DNA of 64,000 nt. Origin: Paenibacillus sp. FSL R5-0517. Its GTDB lineage: Bacteria > Bacillota > Bacilli > Paenibacillales > Paenibacillaceae. Positions 52,499 to 61,916 of the stretch are shown here, piece after piece. Numbering within the stretch: position 1 is the first letter of the stretch; the number at the start of each line of letters is the position of its first letter. The notes under the pieces are model-generated. The model worked only from the letters and a program-made list of their open reading frames with translations, did not search any database and was not told the origin of the DNA. The DNA lies in the NCBI RefSeq assembly GCF_037974355.1, contig NZ_CP150235.1, forward strand, positions 4,216,001 through 4,280,000, given 5' to 3'. The position numbers and the translations under genes were made by a program.

Positions 52499-54712
52499 TT
52501 ACACCTCTGCTCTATTTATAGGCTCTGGAAATAGATCATGCTGATTCGCACGTTTCTGATGACGTTCTTCAACGATTTCCATTACCTTTTCCCCCTCAAC
52601 ATCCAAGTTCGGAAGAAGACGATCTAACCATTTCGGCAAGTACCAAGCCGATTTACCCATAAGCATCATCACACCCGGGACAATAAATAGACGAACAATA
52701 AAGGCATCAAACAATACACCAAAGAGTAGGGCAAAACTCATAACCTTAATACTTGGATCATTTGTCATCATAAACCCTGCAAATACGGATATCATGATCA
52801 ACCCAGCAGTTGTAACTACGCCCCCACTATGCTTAATTCCTGCGAGTACAGATTGTTTGGCATCACCATGCTTTTTGAAGTCCTCACGCATACGACTAAC
52901 CAAAAACACTTCATAGTCCATAGCCAGTCCAAACAGGATTCCCACAACCATTATTGGTAAGAAGTTAAGCACAAGTGATTGTCCACTGAAACCAAAGAGA
53001 TTTTGGAAATGTCCATCCTGAACAACGTAGGTAATAAATCCCATCGTAGCTCCGAGTGAGAGAACAAAACCGAGTACTGCTTTAATTGGAACCAAGATGG
53101 AGCGAAACACCATGACTAGCAGGATAAAGGCCAAACTAACGATTATGATACAGAACTTAGGTAAGGCTTCGTTCAGTTTTTGAGAGATATCAATATTAAT
53201 TGCCGTACTGCCCGTTATTTGTAGTTCCACATGGTTCTGACGTTCAATCTCAGGAATATGACTGCGAATTGTTTTTACCAGTTCCACCGTTTCCACATCA
53301 GCGTGCCCCGTAGCTGGAATAATGTTAATCAAAGATACCTTTCCGGATGCGCCTGTAACCGGATCGGCAACCACCCCAATGTTCGGATAGGTTTTAAGTT
53401 GTTCCACTGTTTTTGCCACATTAGCCTCAGCTTCAGCACTTCCATCCGTTTTGACAAGAATCATCAGAGGATTGTGGTATCCTACGCCATATGCTTCAGA
53501 TAACAAATCGTATGCTCGTCGTTCCGTCATACTGGTTGATTTTAATCCATCATCCATAGTCCCTGTTTCCATGTGTAGAAAGGGTACCGATATCGTGGAG
53601 AGAAGAACTAATCCTAGAATCACTGTGATCCAAGGTCGTCCTGTAACCAATCTACCCCATAGATTTCCTCGGGACTGATTTAATTTCTTAGAATCCTTTA
53701 TCGGCTTAACTTTGATCTTTCCGCCCATTACGTCAAGAACGGCCGGCACTGTAATTACTGCAATTAGTACAGCTACAAAAATACAAAGTGCAGCAGCTAC
53801 TCCCATGGCTGTGAGAAAAGGAATTCCAACAACTGCCATACCTGCAAGTCCAATAATTACGGTTACTCCTGCAAAAACAACTGCACTACCTGCTGTACCA
53901 TTAGCTATAGCAATAGCCTCTCTTTTCTCAAAACCTTTTGCACGTTCTTGACGATATCTTGAAATAATAAATAGTGCATAATCAATACCCACTGCAAGTC
54001 CAATCATACTTGCCAATGACAATGCAAAGGAAGGTGTATCCAGGAAATTAGATCCCAGAATGATTAGCATTACACCCGTTCCAAGACCAATGACTGCGGT
54101 TAGAATCGGAATGATTCCAGTTAGGACAGATCCGAAAGCAATGGAAAGTATAACTAACGCAATTAGAATACCAATGCCTTCTGTAGCTCCACCAATCTCC
54201 ATCTTTACATAACCTGAGCCCGTGAGCTCAGCTTGCAGTCCGGCATTCCGTAAATCATCTGCAGCATGAATTACATATTCTTTAGACGTCTCACTAACAT
54301 CACCATCAGCCTTGTTATAAGAGACTGTCGCATAAGCGATCGTGCCATCGGTGTTCATTGATTCATTATCATATGGGCCAGACACTTCAGTTACAGCAGG
54401 ATCTTTGGATATGCTCTGAAGTTGTTTTTCAATCAGTTGTTTCACCTTTTCAGATGATAATGTTTCGTTTGCGGGCGCCTTGAGCACCAGCTGAATTGCT
54501 TTACTACTATCTATCATTGAAGGAAACTCCTGATACATCTGTCCCATCGTTTCAATTGATTCTAACCCGGGTATCGTAGTTTCTTCAGTAAGCTTTGGCC
54601 CCATCCCCATTGCTACCATTGAGGTAATTAACATCACCATTATTGTTCCGATGATTACCTTAATACGGTTCTTGGCAGACCAAAATCCCAGTCTGTATAA
54701 CATTTTTGCCAT
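52499..54712 (-). CDS. MMPL/RND family transporter (YdfJ-like)
   Basis: A 737-residue MMPL-type protein with about twelve membrane helices in two sets of six, and two extracellular loops (about 45-170 and 400-520). GIDYALFIISRYRQE and AMDYEVFLVSRMRED are the typical Asp-Tyr proton-relay motifs. It resembles B. subtilis YdfJ, an exporter controlled by the YdfHI two-component system; the system at 54949-56791 lies directly upstream. Lipid or toxic-compound export is likely. Confidence 0.85.
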   Translation of the reverse strand: MAKMLYRLGFWSAKNRIKVIIGTIMVMLITSMVAMGMGPKLTEETTIPGLESIETMGQMYQEFPSMIDSSKAIQLVLKAPANETLSSEKVKQLIEKQLQSISKDPAVTEVSGPYDNESMNTDGTIAYATVSYNKADGDVSETSKEYVIHAADDLRNAGLQAELTGSGYVKMEIGGATEGIGILIALVILSIAFGSVLTGIIPILTAVIGLGTGVMLIILGSNFLDTPSFALSLASMIGLAVGIDYALFIISRYRQERAKGFEKREAIAIANGTAGSAVVFAGVTVIIGLAGMAVVGIPFLTAMGVAAALCIFVAVLIAVITVPAVLDVMGGKIKVKPIKDSKKLNQSRGNLWGRLVTGRPWITVILGLVLLSTISVPFLHMETGTMDDGLKSTSMTERRAYDLLSEAYGVGYHNPLMILVKTDGSAEAEANVAKTVEQLKTYPNIGVVADPVTGASGKVSLINIIPATGHADVETVELVKTIRSHIPEIERQNHVELQITGSTAINIDISQKLNEALPKFCIIIVSLAFILLVMVFRSILVPIKAVLGFVLSLGATMGFITYVVQDGHFQNLFGFSGQSLVLNFLPIMVVGILFGLAMDYEVFLVSRMREDFKKHGDAKQSVLAGIKHSGGVVTTAGLIMISVFAGFMMTNDPSIKVMSFALLFGVLFDAFIVRLFIVPGVMMLMGKSAWYLPKWLDRLLPNLDVEGEKVMEIVEERHQKRANQHDLFPEPINRAEV

Positions 54713-54754
54713 GTCACTATCGTCTCCTCTGCTCTATCTCTTAAATATAATCTT

Positions 54755-54817
54755 ATTTTATAATTAGTTTGGATTAGCAACATCGTCCCAATGGGCATTC
54801 AATTCTGCCCTTTGGGG
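54755..54817 (-). promoter_or_regulatory. YdfI-type box and -10 of the MMPL gene
   Basis: On the minus strand CCCCAAAGGGC (54817-54807) and CCCATTGGGACGATG (54795-54781) are 22 bp apart, followed after exactly 18 bases by TATAAAAT (54762-54755). Confidence 0.8.
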
Positions 54818-54893
54818 AAAGATGTAACACGCTCATATTTTCTTTTGTGGATACCATCTACATCATATGCAATAAATGTAACTAGATAGATGA

Positions 54894-54940
54894 CAACGTA
54901 AAAAGCATGCAGGTAGGTACCCTGCATGCTTTTTACGTTG
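54894..54940 (-). terminator. Terminator after the response regulator
   Basis: Perfect 20-bp arms (54894-54913 and 54921-54940) around a 7-base loop, with five A/T pairs giving a T run on each strand. It separates the two-component operon from the MMPL gene and its own promoter. Confidence 0.8.
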
Positions 54941-54948
54941 ATTAACAT

Positions 54949-55596
54949 TTATAGTTTCAGAATACCTCGATCCAGCGCAGTTGCTACTGCCTGTGATCGA
55001 GAATCTACCCCCAGTTTATTGTATATATTCGTTAGATGAGCTTTGACTGTTCGTTCTCCAATATTCATATCGAATGCGATTTCTTTGCTTTTATAGCCTT
55101 TAGCCACGCATTGCAAAATGTAGCTTTCTTTATCGCTCAACAGTTTGACATCTTCCTTGACCTCTTGTTGCGATTTTAATTTAGCGGCCATCACTCGCTC
55201 TAGCATCTCCTCAGATAAAAGCATTTCCCCTCGCATCGCAGAATCAATGCTTCTGAACAAGCTTTCTCTGCTTGTGTCTTTTAACAAATATCCTTTGGCT
55301 CCCAAAGCCAACCCGTTAATCATCATTTCATCCTCATTATACGTAGTCAGGATAATAATAGGGATCGTAAGACCTTTTTTCTTAAATTCCTTCATCGTTT
55401 CAAGTCCACTCAGAACAGGCATATTCAGATCCATTAAAATGATGTCTGGCTGAAGCTTCTCAACGTTCTCAAGGGCATCCTGGCCATTTACGGCTTCCCC
55501 TACGACTTGATATTTTTCGCTAGTCTCTAATATGAGCTTCAGTCCTTCACGCACTACAAAATGATCGTCCACCAACATAATTTTATAAGGGCTCAT
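54949..55596 (-). CDS. NarL/LuxR-type response regulator (YdfI-like)
   Basis: Receiver domain: DDHFVVREG, phosphoacceptor Asp in IILMDLNMPVL, Lys in LLKDTS. LuxR helix-turn-helix: SKEIAFDMNIGERTVKAHLTNIYNKLG. ATG 55596 (MSPYKIMLVDDH) with AAGGAGGTCAGC upstream is preferred to the codon five residues earlier. It overlaps the end of the kinase gene. It is the best candidate to bind the CCC-N4-GNNC repeats at five promoters in this locus. Confidence 0.9.
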   Translation of the reverse strand: MSPYKIMLVDDHFVVREGLKLILETSEKYQVVGEAVNGQDALENVEKLQPDIILMDLNMPVLSGLETMKEFKKKGLTIPIIILTTYNEDEMMINGLALGAKGYLLKDTSRESLFRSIDSAMRGEMLLSEEMLERVMAAKLKSQQEVKEDVKLLSDKESYILQCVAKGYKSKEIAFDMNIGERTVKAHLTNIYNKLGVDSRSQAVATALDRGILKL

Positions 55597-56791
55597 GCTG
55601 ACCTCCTTCATGAATTGTCATTGACATCGTTATAGTTGTACCTTCTAGGCTGCTCTCGATCTCAATCTGTCCACCAATCAATCTTGCTCGCTCATGGATC
55701 CCAAGTAACCCATAGTGACCTGGTTCCTTTCCGATCGCATCCGGATTGAATCCTTTTCCATTATCTGATATTTCAATCTGAAGTTGATTGTTCGAGACGA
55801 TAACACTGACTTTTACTACATTTGCTTTGGCATGGCGTGCAACATTCGTCAACACTTCTCTGATGATATGCAGACTATGTTCCATCACAACTCTGGATAG
55901 TAGCTGATTCAGTTGTACATGGCAGTCTACCTGAATGCCCGTGGAATGTCTGAAGTGTCTCACCTCATCTTCAATCGCTTCCTTAAAATCGATATCAGGT
56001 GCTGATTTAGTTCTAAGGTCATCTATTGCCCTACGTGCTTCAGCCAGTGTTCTACGTGCTTGCTGCATGGATTGAATTATAATGTTATGAGCCTTCTCTG
56101 TATTCCCCTGCATCATGTGTGCATTAGAAGCTTCTAATTGCATAATTAGACCCGCGACTCCTTGAGCAAGAGTATCATGTAAGTCCCTAGCCATTCGCTG
56201 CCGTTCATTGGACAATGTAAGTTCTTCGACTTTTTGATGAGCCACTTGCAATTCATTCAAAAACTTTTGCAATCTGACTCGTTCATGTACTTGACGAAAA
56301 AATAGGATTCCATAAGCGATTACGATAATTAACATCATCACAAACATTGGAATAAATACTATCAGTTCCTTGGTATCTCCCACGGTTAAGGCAGAATCAA
56401 AAAATATAATAACACTGATTAAAGCTATAAATATCACCCTGCTAATTCGAAAAGAAAAACCTAAACTTTGAGCAATGAGTACGGGGAGCAACCCAACTAA
56501 CACTGCCTGATAACTTCCGGGGAAAAGGATAGCGCACAAGTAAATTAAAATCCCTTGTATTCCGAAATAAAACCAAAAATGTCTTTGGTTAACCCGATAA
56601 GAAAACCAATGCAACGCGGCGTGGAGAATAAATAGTCCCGTGAATACCAAACTGCTAATCACTCTAGGATCATCCAGAAACTGAAGCGTAACAGATCCTG
56701 CGTATACAAAGATTAACCAGATCAAGATGGGCTTTCTTGTTTCAAATAGTTCATGTATAGTCTCAAGTTTATTCTTATTAGTAACAACCAT
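55583..56791 (-). CDS. HisKA_3 sensor histidine kinase (YdfH-like)
   Basis: About six membrane helices in the first 175 residues, then a dimerisation/phosphoacceptor helix with RQRMARDLHDTLAQGVAGLI (His acceptor), and an ATPase domain with NVARHAKA, DNGKGFN and HYGLLGIHERAR. There is no large extracellular domain, so it may sense membrane state. It forms an operon with the overlapping response regulator; the promoter upstream carries a YdfI-type box, suggesting positive autoregulation. Confidence 0.9.
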   Translation of the reverse strand: MVVTNKNKLETIHELFETRKPILIWLIFVYAGSVTLQFLDDPRVISSLVFTGLFILHAALHWFSYRVNQRHFWFYFGIQGILIYLCAILFPGSYQAVLVGLLPVLIAQSLGFSFRISRVIFIALISVIIFFDSALTVGDTKELIVFIPMFVMMLIIVIAYGILFFRQVHERVRLQKFLNELQVAHQKVEELTLSNERQRMARDLHDTLAQGVAGLIMQLEASNAHMMQGNTEKAHNIIIQSMQQARRTLAEARRAIDDLRTKSAPDIDFKEAIEDEVRHFRHSTGIQVDCHVQLNQLLSRVVMEHSLHIIREVLTNVARHAKANVVKVSVIVSNNQLQIEISDNGKGFNPDAIGKEPGHYGLLGIHERARLIGGQIEIESSLEGTTITMSMTIHEGGQHEPL

Positions 56792-56948
56792 ATAAGTTCA
56801 CCTCAGTTCCAATATGTACAATGATTTTTGAAAATTTTTCAATAAAAGCTTATATTCCCTTTTTTGGGTATATGGTTAACGACTTATCCGATACTTATGC
56901 TAAAGATTTGTAAAAGCGCGAAAGAGAGTTAATTCAGTTATTACCTCA

Positions 56949-57011
56949 TCTTAATGTTATCTACCCCTCCTTTGCATCGTACAAATGGGTATGTCTGATT
57001 GCCCTTTTGGG
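56949..57011 (-). promoter_or_regulatory. YdfI-type box upstream of the two-component system
   Basis: On the minus strand CCCAAAAGGGC (57011-57001) and CCCATTTGTACGATG (56989-56975) are 22 bp apart. After 18 bases CATTAAGAT follows, giving a weaker -10 (TAAGAT would be 21 bases away). The mRNA leader would be about 150 bases. In the gap 56792-57420 a 20-base palindrome (57168-57187) and a 25-codon open frame are also seen. Confidence 0.7.
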
Positions 57012-57167
57012 CAAAAATGCTCACTCGTATCTCACTAAATACAGTGAAGCACTCCAGATATTAGAGAACTTCACATACATTAGCTGACCTCTAGATGAAT
57101 TCCCGTAACCCCTTCTGTTTTTTTGGCCTGATTCACAATAATCGGCCGCTTCTTGTTGTCATTATAC

Positions 57168-57187
57168 ACTAACGTTTCTACGTTAGT
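57168..57187. other. Orphan 20-bp palindrome
   Basis: ACTAACGT-TTCT-ACGTTAGT is a perfect 8-4-8 palindrome in the 630-bp gap between the kinase and YceI genes. It resembles a TetR/MarR-type operator; no such regulator gene is adjacent. A short minus-strand frame below it (ending about 57086) reads NKKRPIIVNQAKKTEGVTG and may be a gene remnant. Confidence 0.35.
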
Positions 57188-57353
57188 TTAATGTGCACTG
57201 GTCCAATGTCCCACAAAACTATACTTAGATGAGTGTTAGGTTCGTCATCAATAAAATCCAAATCTCGTAGTTTCACAGCATCTTAAATTTTCATTCATAT
57301 GACAACCATATGACAACGCACACTATAAGAATCCACGATTTGTAAGAAACAAA

Positions 57354-57398
57354 AAAAATCTGTCCGTGCACCGGAATGCGGATGCAGAACAGATTTTT
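57354..57398 (-). terminator. Terminator of the YceI-family gene
   Basis: AAAAATCTGT pairs with ACAGATTTTT across a loop with a further short stem; the minus-strand tail is T-rich. Confidence 0.75.
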
Positions 57399-57420
57399 AG
57401 GTATATGATCGTTGCTATAC

Positions 57421-58137
57421 TTATTTGGAGAGTTTTAATTCAAGCTGTACCTGAATATCATTTTCTGTCGAAAGCACAACCGAGTGCGGATTTTCCATTC
57501 CGAAATCTTCGAAGGTTACCATCGATGTCGCTGACAACAAAACTTCGTTATTCTCATAAGCCGCTTTTGCATCAAAAGTGACTTCTTTTTCAATACCTCT
57601 AACGGTTAAAGTACCCTTCATCTTGATATCAACCGTTTGACCGACAGGCCATTCTGCAGGTACCCCTTCAAATGAAGTCGCTGTAAATGTTGCTTGCGGA
57701 TATGTAGCAATGTCGAAGAAATCCGCTTGCTTCACGTGACCATCACGCTGTCCATTCCCGGAATCAATTCCATCCATCTCGATCTGTCCTTCTGCTTTCA
57801 TCTGAGCAGCATCGTCTACATTAATAGTCCAATTGCCTGTTACCTGCTCGTCCACAAAGTTAACGGTCTCCTGCGAAGTAGTTACAGAGAAGTATACTTT
57901 GGAACCTTCACTAATGCTCCAGTCTCCGTTCAATTGCTCTGCTCCCGCAGTTTCATTGGCTATAGCCGTTCCTGTGCTGTCTACCGTAGTTGTGGAAGTC
58001 GCTGTGCTCGCAGGAATCACCTGCTCAATCTCCACGTTGTTCCCCAAATAGCTATTGCTGAGATAGTATCCACCGCCACCGATTACGACAACAGCCGCTA
58101 CACCTGTTATGAGCCATGCTTTTGCTTTCTTGTTCAT
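57421..58137 (-). CDS. YceI-family lipid-binding-like protein, membrane anchored
   Basis: One N-terminal membrane anchor (about residues 8-28 of the corrected protein), a Thr/Ser-rich linker, then a YceI beta-barrel domain (GDWSISEGSKVYFSV; DFFDIATYPQATFTATSF; FGMENPHSVVLS). ATG 58137 is chosen because GGAGGAAATAGAG precedes it; the open frame runs 30 residues further. YceI proteins bind isoprenoids. The gene is divergent from the two-component system at 58327. Confidence 0.85.
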   Translation of the reverse strand: MNKKAKAWLITGVAAVVVIGGGGYYLSNSYLGNNVEIEQVIPASTATSTTTVDSTGTAIANETAGAEQLNGDWSISEGSKVYFSVTTSQETVNFVDEQVTGNWTINVDDAAQMKAEGQIEMDGIDSGNGQRDGHVKQADFFDIATYPQATFTATSFEGVPAEWPVGQTVDIKMKGTLTVRGIEKEVTFDAKAAYENNEVLLSATSMVTFEDFGMENPHSVVLSTENDIQVQLELKLSK

Positions 58138-58326
58138 CTCTATTTCCTCCAGTGCATCATTGTTTAAGTTGGTTGTTGAATGGATCATATCAATTGAATG
58201 TGTCAGGAAGAAGTCAAGAAAAGACAAGGCCCATATTTTTTTCGAATCCGTAATACAGGATTGGCTTTACGCTCTGGCTCATGTAAAATCAGTACAAGTT
58301 TATGAAATGAAAGGAGAACGCTTTTC

Positions 58327-59013
58327 TTGAAATCCATACTTATCGTCGAGGATGAACAAGCTATTGCACGAGTACTGGCTGCTTATCTGAGAAAAGCAGA
58401 ATTCGAAGTTCATCATGCAGCAGATGGACCGACTGCACTTACCTTTTTTGATACCGTAACGCCTTCCCTTGTATTACTTGATGTGATGCTGCCAGGAATG
58501 GATGGATGGGATCTGCTGCGGATTATTCGTGAAAAAAGTGCTTGTCCCGTGATCATGCTAACCGCACTGGATGACATTTCAGATCGTCTCAACGGATTGA
58601 ATGCCGGTGCTGACGATTATATGAGCAAACCTTTTGTACCGGAAGAAGTGGTCGCCAGAGTTAATGCGGTGTTGCGCCGTAATCCACATTGGACCTCAGG
58701 CGGCGAAGAGAAACGTTCCTTTGGAAATCTCGTCATTGATCTTGCTGCCAAGCAGGTGCTGCTGAACGGTGCAGAAGTTGCACTCACACCTCGTGACCTC
58801 TCATTACTGTTCTTCCTGTCCGATTATCCGAATCGTACGTTTACCAGGGATCACCTTATTGAACAGGTATGGGGGATGGACTATGATGGCAGTGACCGTG
58901 CTGTGGATCTATCGATTAAACGACTGCGTCAAGCCCTCTCCCACTGGTCGCCAGAGACAGGAGAAATTCGGACGTTGCGAGGAATGGGGTATCAATTTTG
59001 GATAGCCAACTGA
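58327..59013 (+). CDS. OmpR-family response regulator
   Basis: A receiver domain (VEDEQAIARVLAAYLRKAEF; phosphoacceptor in LVLLDVMLPGMDG; Lys in MSKPF) and an OmpR winged helix (DRAVDLSIKRLRQAL). The start is TTG at 58327 with AAAGGAGAACGC upstream. It overlaps the kinase gene by 16 bases. It may control the divergent YceI gene. Confidence 0.9.
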   Translation: MKSILIVEDEQAIARVLAAYLRKAEFEVHHAADGPTALTFFDTVTPSLVLLDVMLPGMDGWDLLRIIREKSACPVIMLTALDDISDRLNGLNAGADDYMSKPFVPEEVVARVNAVLRRNPHWTSGGEEKRSFGNLVIDLAAKQVLLNGAEVALTPRDLSLLFFLSDYPNRTFTRDHLIEQVWGMDYDGSDRAVDLSIKRLRQALSHWSPETGEIRTLRGMGYQFWIAN

Positions 59014-60464
59014 AACAGAAGAAACCGAAACGAACGATATCCATTCTTTCACACTGGACACTGCGATATTTTCTGATTTTATGTATTGGTTTCACAATTA
59101 TTGTGGCTGGGGCACTCTACTGGATTCGAACAACTTCCATTGAGAAAAGCCTCAAAACTGCAGAACTGCTGGGTCTGGAGATCGCAGATCATGTGACCAG
59201 TGAAAATAATATACTACGGGTTCCACCCGATCTGGACAGACTGGTAACCAAGCGAGAGAAACTATTTAATACAGATCATTATTTTTGTGTGATGATCTTG
59301 GACAACAACAATCAATTGATTTTTTCCCAGCCTAAAATGGAGCAAAAAGATGTACAATATCGACTATCAGACGACTATCTTGAACCGCGAAACAACAAAT
59401 ATGCAGGTGTAACGGTCAACATATCCGAGGGCGATCAAACCTTGGGTAAAGTGTGGGTCATGCAGTCCAAACAATCCATTACATTTGGTCCAGAGACCAT
59501 ATGGCTCGTGGCTCTAATCCTCGGAGGACTAATCCTCTGCGGATGGTTCACAATCTATCTCCTGTCCAATAAGTTATCCAGACCTATTCGTCAGGTAGCC
59601 TATGCAGCTGAACAGATTCGAGGTGGCAATTATGATGTGAGTCTTGACTTGAATACACGAGAGCGTGAGATCAATGAACTTGTTAATTCATTCCGCGATA
59701 TGGCCTCTCGTCTCCAACAACTTGAAGAATGGCGCACACTTTCGCTGGCAGGGGTAAGTCATGAACTCAAGACACCGGTAACTTCCATCAAGGGGCTCGT
59801 AATGGCAGTACGTGACGATGTTGTGAGTCCACAGGAAGGAAAAGAATTTTTGGATATCGCTTTGAAGGAATCTGAACGCATGGAGCGTATGGTCGCAGAT
59901 TTGCTGGATTATAACGCCATGGCAGCAGGAAGTGTTACGGTTCGCAAGGAACGGACGGATCTGAAGCTGTTGGTCGGTGAGATCATCTATCAGTGGAAGA
60001 TTGCGTATGAGGATAAAATGCCAGAGGTTCAGCTGCACACCCCTCCAGTCAACTTCTTTACCATGGGGGATGCTCTCCGCATTCAGCAGATCATTGTTAA
60101 TTTGCTCAATAATGCACTTCATGCCACAGCTCCTGAACAAAAGGCTGTCTTCCATATTTATCTACGCGCAGAAGAACAGATGTTATACGTTGATGTCAAG
60201 GACAACGGCACAGGCATCGCGTCTGAAGACCAACCCAAGATCTTCGAACGCTTCTATCGTGGAGAACTCAAGAAACGTCGTAACCGCGGCCTGGGTCTAG
60301 GCTTAACATATAGCCGGCTACTCGCTCAGGAACAAGGCGGTGAACTGACACTTCTCTCCAGTAGTCCGGAAGGCAGCACGTTCAGATTGAGCCTGCCACG
60401 CTGGACTGCAAGTCAAGAAGCCGTGAATACGGAAAAAGCATACGGAGCAGCCGTTAAAGTGTAA
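58998..60464 (+). CDS. Sensor histidine kinase with HAMP domain
   Basis: Two membrane helices (about 18-38 and 170-195) flank an extracellular region of about 130 residues; HAMP (LSRPIRQVAYAAEQIRGGNY), H-box (LAGVSHELKTPVTSIKG) and an ATPase domain (NLLNNALHAT, DNGTGIAS, GLGLGLTYSRLL) follow. Its TTG start lies within the end of the response regulator gene. The ligand is unknown. Confidence 0.9.
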   Translation: MDSQLKQKKPKRTISILSHWTLRYFLILCIGFTIIVAGALYWIRTTSIEKSLKTAELLGLEIADHVTSENNILRVPPDLDRLVTKREKLFNTDHYFCVMILDNNNQLIFSQPKMEQKDVQYRLSDDYLEPRNNKYAGVTVNISEGDQTLGKVWVMQSKQSITFGPETIWLVALILGGLILCGWFTIYLLSNKLSRPIRQVAYAAEQIRGGNYDVSLDLNTREREINELVNSFRDMASRLQQLEEWRTLSLAGVSHELKTPVTSIKGLVMAVRDDVVSPQEGKEFLDIALKESERMERMVADLLDYNAMAAGSVTVRKERTDLKLLVGEIIYQWKIAYEDKMPEVQLHTPPVNFFTMGDALRIQQIIVNLLNNALHATAPEQKAVFHIYLRAEEQMLYVDVKDNGTGIASEDQPKIFERFYRGELKKRRNRGLGLGLTYSRLLAQEQGGELTLLSSSPEGSTFRLSLPRWTASQEAVNTEKAYGAAVKV

Positions 60465-60490
60465 CGCAACATGCTAACACTAACATGACA

Positions 60491-60527
60491 AATAGCCCAG
60501 GAATTCCATTCAGGAGACTGGGCTATT
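60491..60527. terminator. Terminator between convergent genes
   Basis: Perfect 10-bp arms AATAGCCCAG and CTGGGCTATT around a 17-base loop, shared by the kinase and AAA+ genes. Confidence 0.75.
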
Positions 60528-60541
60528 CCAGCGTTTTTCAG

Positions 60542-61354
60542 TCAACACTCTAATACACGTGGCCTATATTCATCGTACGCATCCGAGATCAGTTGCTTAT
60601 GAAGTAAACTGCTGGCTATGATCGCTTTCCGCTTTGCTTTCAAAACGATCTGCTCTATATCCGCATAACTGCACCCTGCCAGGCGTTCACATATGTAATC
60701 TTCCAGCCGGGTCTCCTGTTCAAATGTCCCAACCAACTTGCTGATATACAATCTGCGACTTGAATCATCAGGCATACCATAGGTCATCTTCGTATCAAAA
60801 CGCCGCCATATGGCATGATCCAGTTGGGTTTCCAGATTCGTTGCAGCCACCAGAATACTGTCCCCATCGAATTCGTCCAGACACTGCAACAACGTATTGA
60901 CGACACGAGCCATCTCTTTTACTTCATCATTACTCTCACGCGTGCGACCTATGGCATCAAATTCATCTAGAAATAACACACAGGGATTCAATCGTGCATA
61001 TTCGAATAACTTGCGAACATTACTGCCCGTCTCCCCAAGATGGCTATGAATAATTGCATCTAATCTCACGAGTACCAGTGGCAAATCAAGCCGTTCTGCC
61101 AGATGTGATGCCGTTAATGTTTTTCCTGTACCAGGTGGCCCGAACATGACCATTTTATTGGGGATGGACACATCATGCTCTCTGAATTTCTCTTTCATGC
61201 CCAGAATGGTGATGAATTCATTAATGATACGCTCATTTTCAGCGGAAAATACAATATGCTGGGCTTTGCGCCTACACTCTTTGGGTGTGTAAAAAGCAGC
61301 CATATCGATCCCTTTTGCTCGTGGAATCCGGTTCATATGGTTCATTTTGCTCAT
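60542..61354 (-). CDS. AAA+ ATPase
   Basis: A 270-residue AAA+ protein with Walker A GPPGTGKT, Walker B LFLDEFDAIG, sensor AATNLE, and arginine finger IWRRFD. The fold is that of FtsH/SpoVK-type ATPases but lacks a protease domain. GGAG lies 10 bases before the ATG. It is a stand-alone gene; its substrate is not evident. Nothing was recognised in the gap 61355-61916 except a 7-bp palindrome at 61488-61506. Confidence 0.85.
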   Translation of the reverse strand: MSKMNHMNRIPRAKGIDMAAFYTPKECRRKAQHIVFSAENERIINEFITILGMKEKFREHDVSIPNKMVMFGPPGTGKTLTASHLAERLDLPLVLVRLDAIIHSHLGETGSNVRKLFEYARLNPCVLFLDEFDAIGRTRESNDEVKEMARVVNTLLQCLDEFDGDSILVAATNLETQLDHAIWRRFDTKMTYGMPDDSSRRLYISKLVGTFEQETRLEDYICERLAGCSYADIEQIVLKAKRKAIIASSLLHKQLISDAYDEYRPRVLEC

Positions 61355-61916
61355 GTAACAAATGCTCCTTCATTTATAGTTTCAGTCCGTGATTCAAGTT
61401 ATATAAGTTGAACTAATAAATATTTACACTGACCACTTCGATGACAGAACAACCTTCCGATCGCTGTTATCCCCAGATTTTTTGATTATTTCCCTAGAGG
61501 GGAAATCCGTGGATAAAGGCGAAGTATATGCTTCCGATGTAGCTTTTTTTCAAAAAGCTTTTAGCTCCGCTTCTTCAGGTTCTTTCTGTCCTCTCCCTTT
61601 TCATGTAAATGCTTAGTTCAATTTATATAGAATCCTCCAGATTATTTAATCGTAATTATTACCATTAAACAATAACATACTAATGCCTTTTTGCAAATCT
61701 AACCAAAGCACGTCCACTATTCTGCCACAGAAGGTAGTCATTGGTTGCAAGCTTCAATAAAATTTGCTATTCTAAATATGCATCGTTGGGTATAACGCAA
61801 AAAAGCCCTCCAATTTTCGTGAGAGCAAAAATTTTCCATATTCGCAAGCGGCAACTTGCTACATCTGGATTCTTTATACCAACGAATGTAATCCAATTAA
61901 AGTGAGGTTAACAATC

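Noticed and set aside
61488..61506. Palindrome ATTTCCC-TAGAG-GGGAAAT
   Set aside because: It resembles the CCC-N4-GGG half-site, but the spacing is five, there is no second half-site and no -10 at 18 bp, so it is not counted with the regulon.
61803..61832. Hairpin with a minus-strand T run
   Set aside because: No minus-strand gene lies upstream of it within the window, so a terminator role could not be supported.
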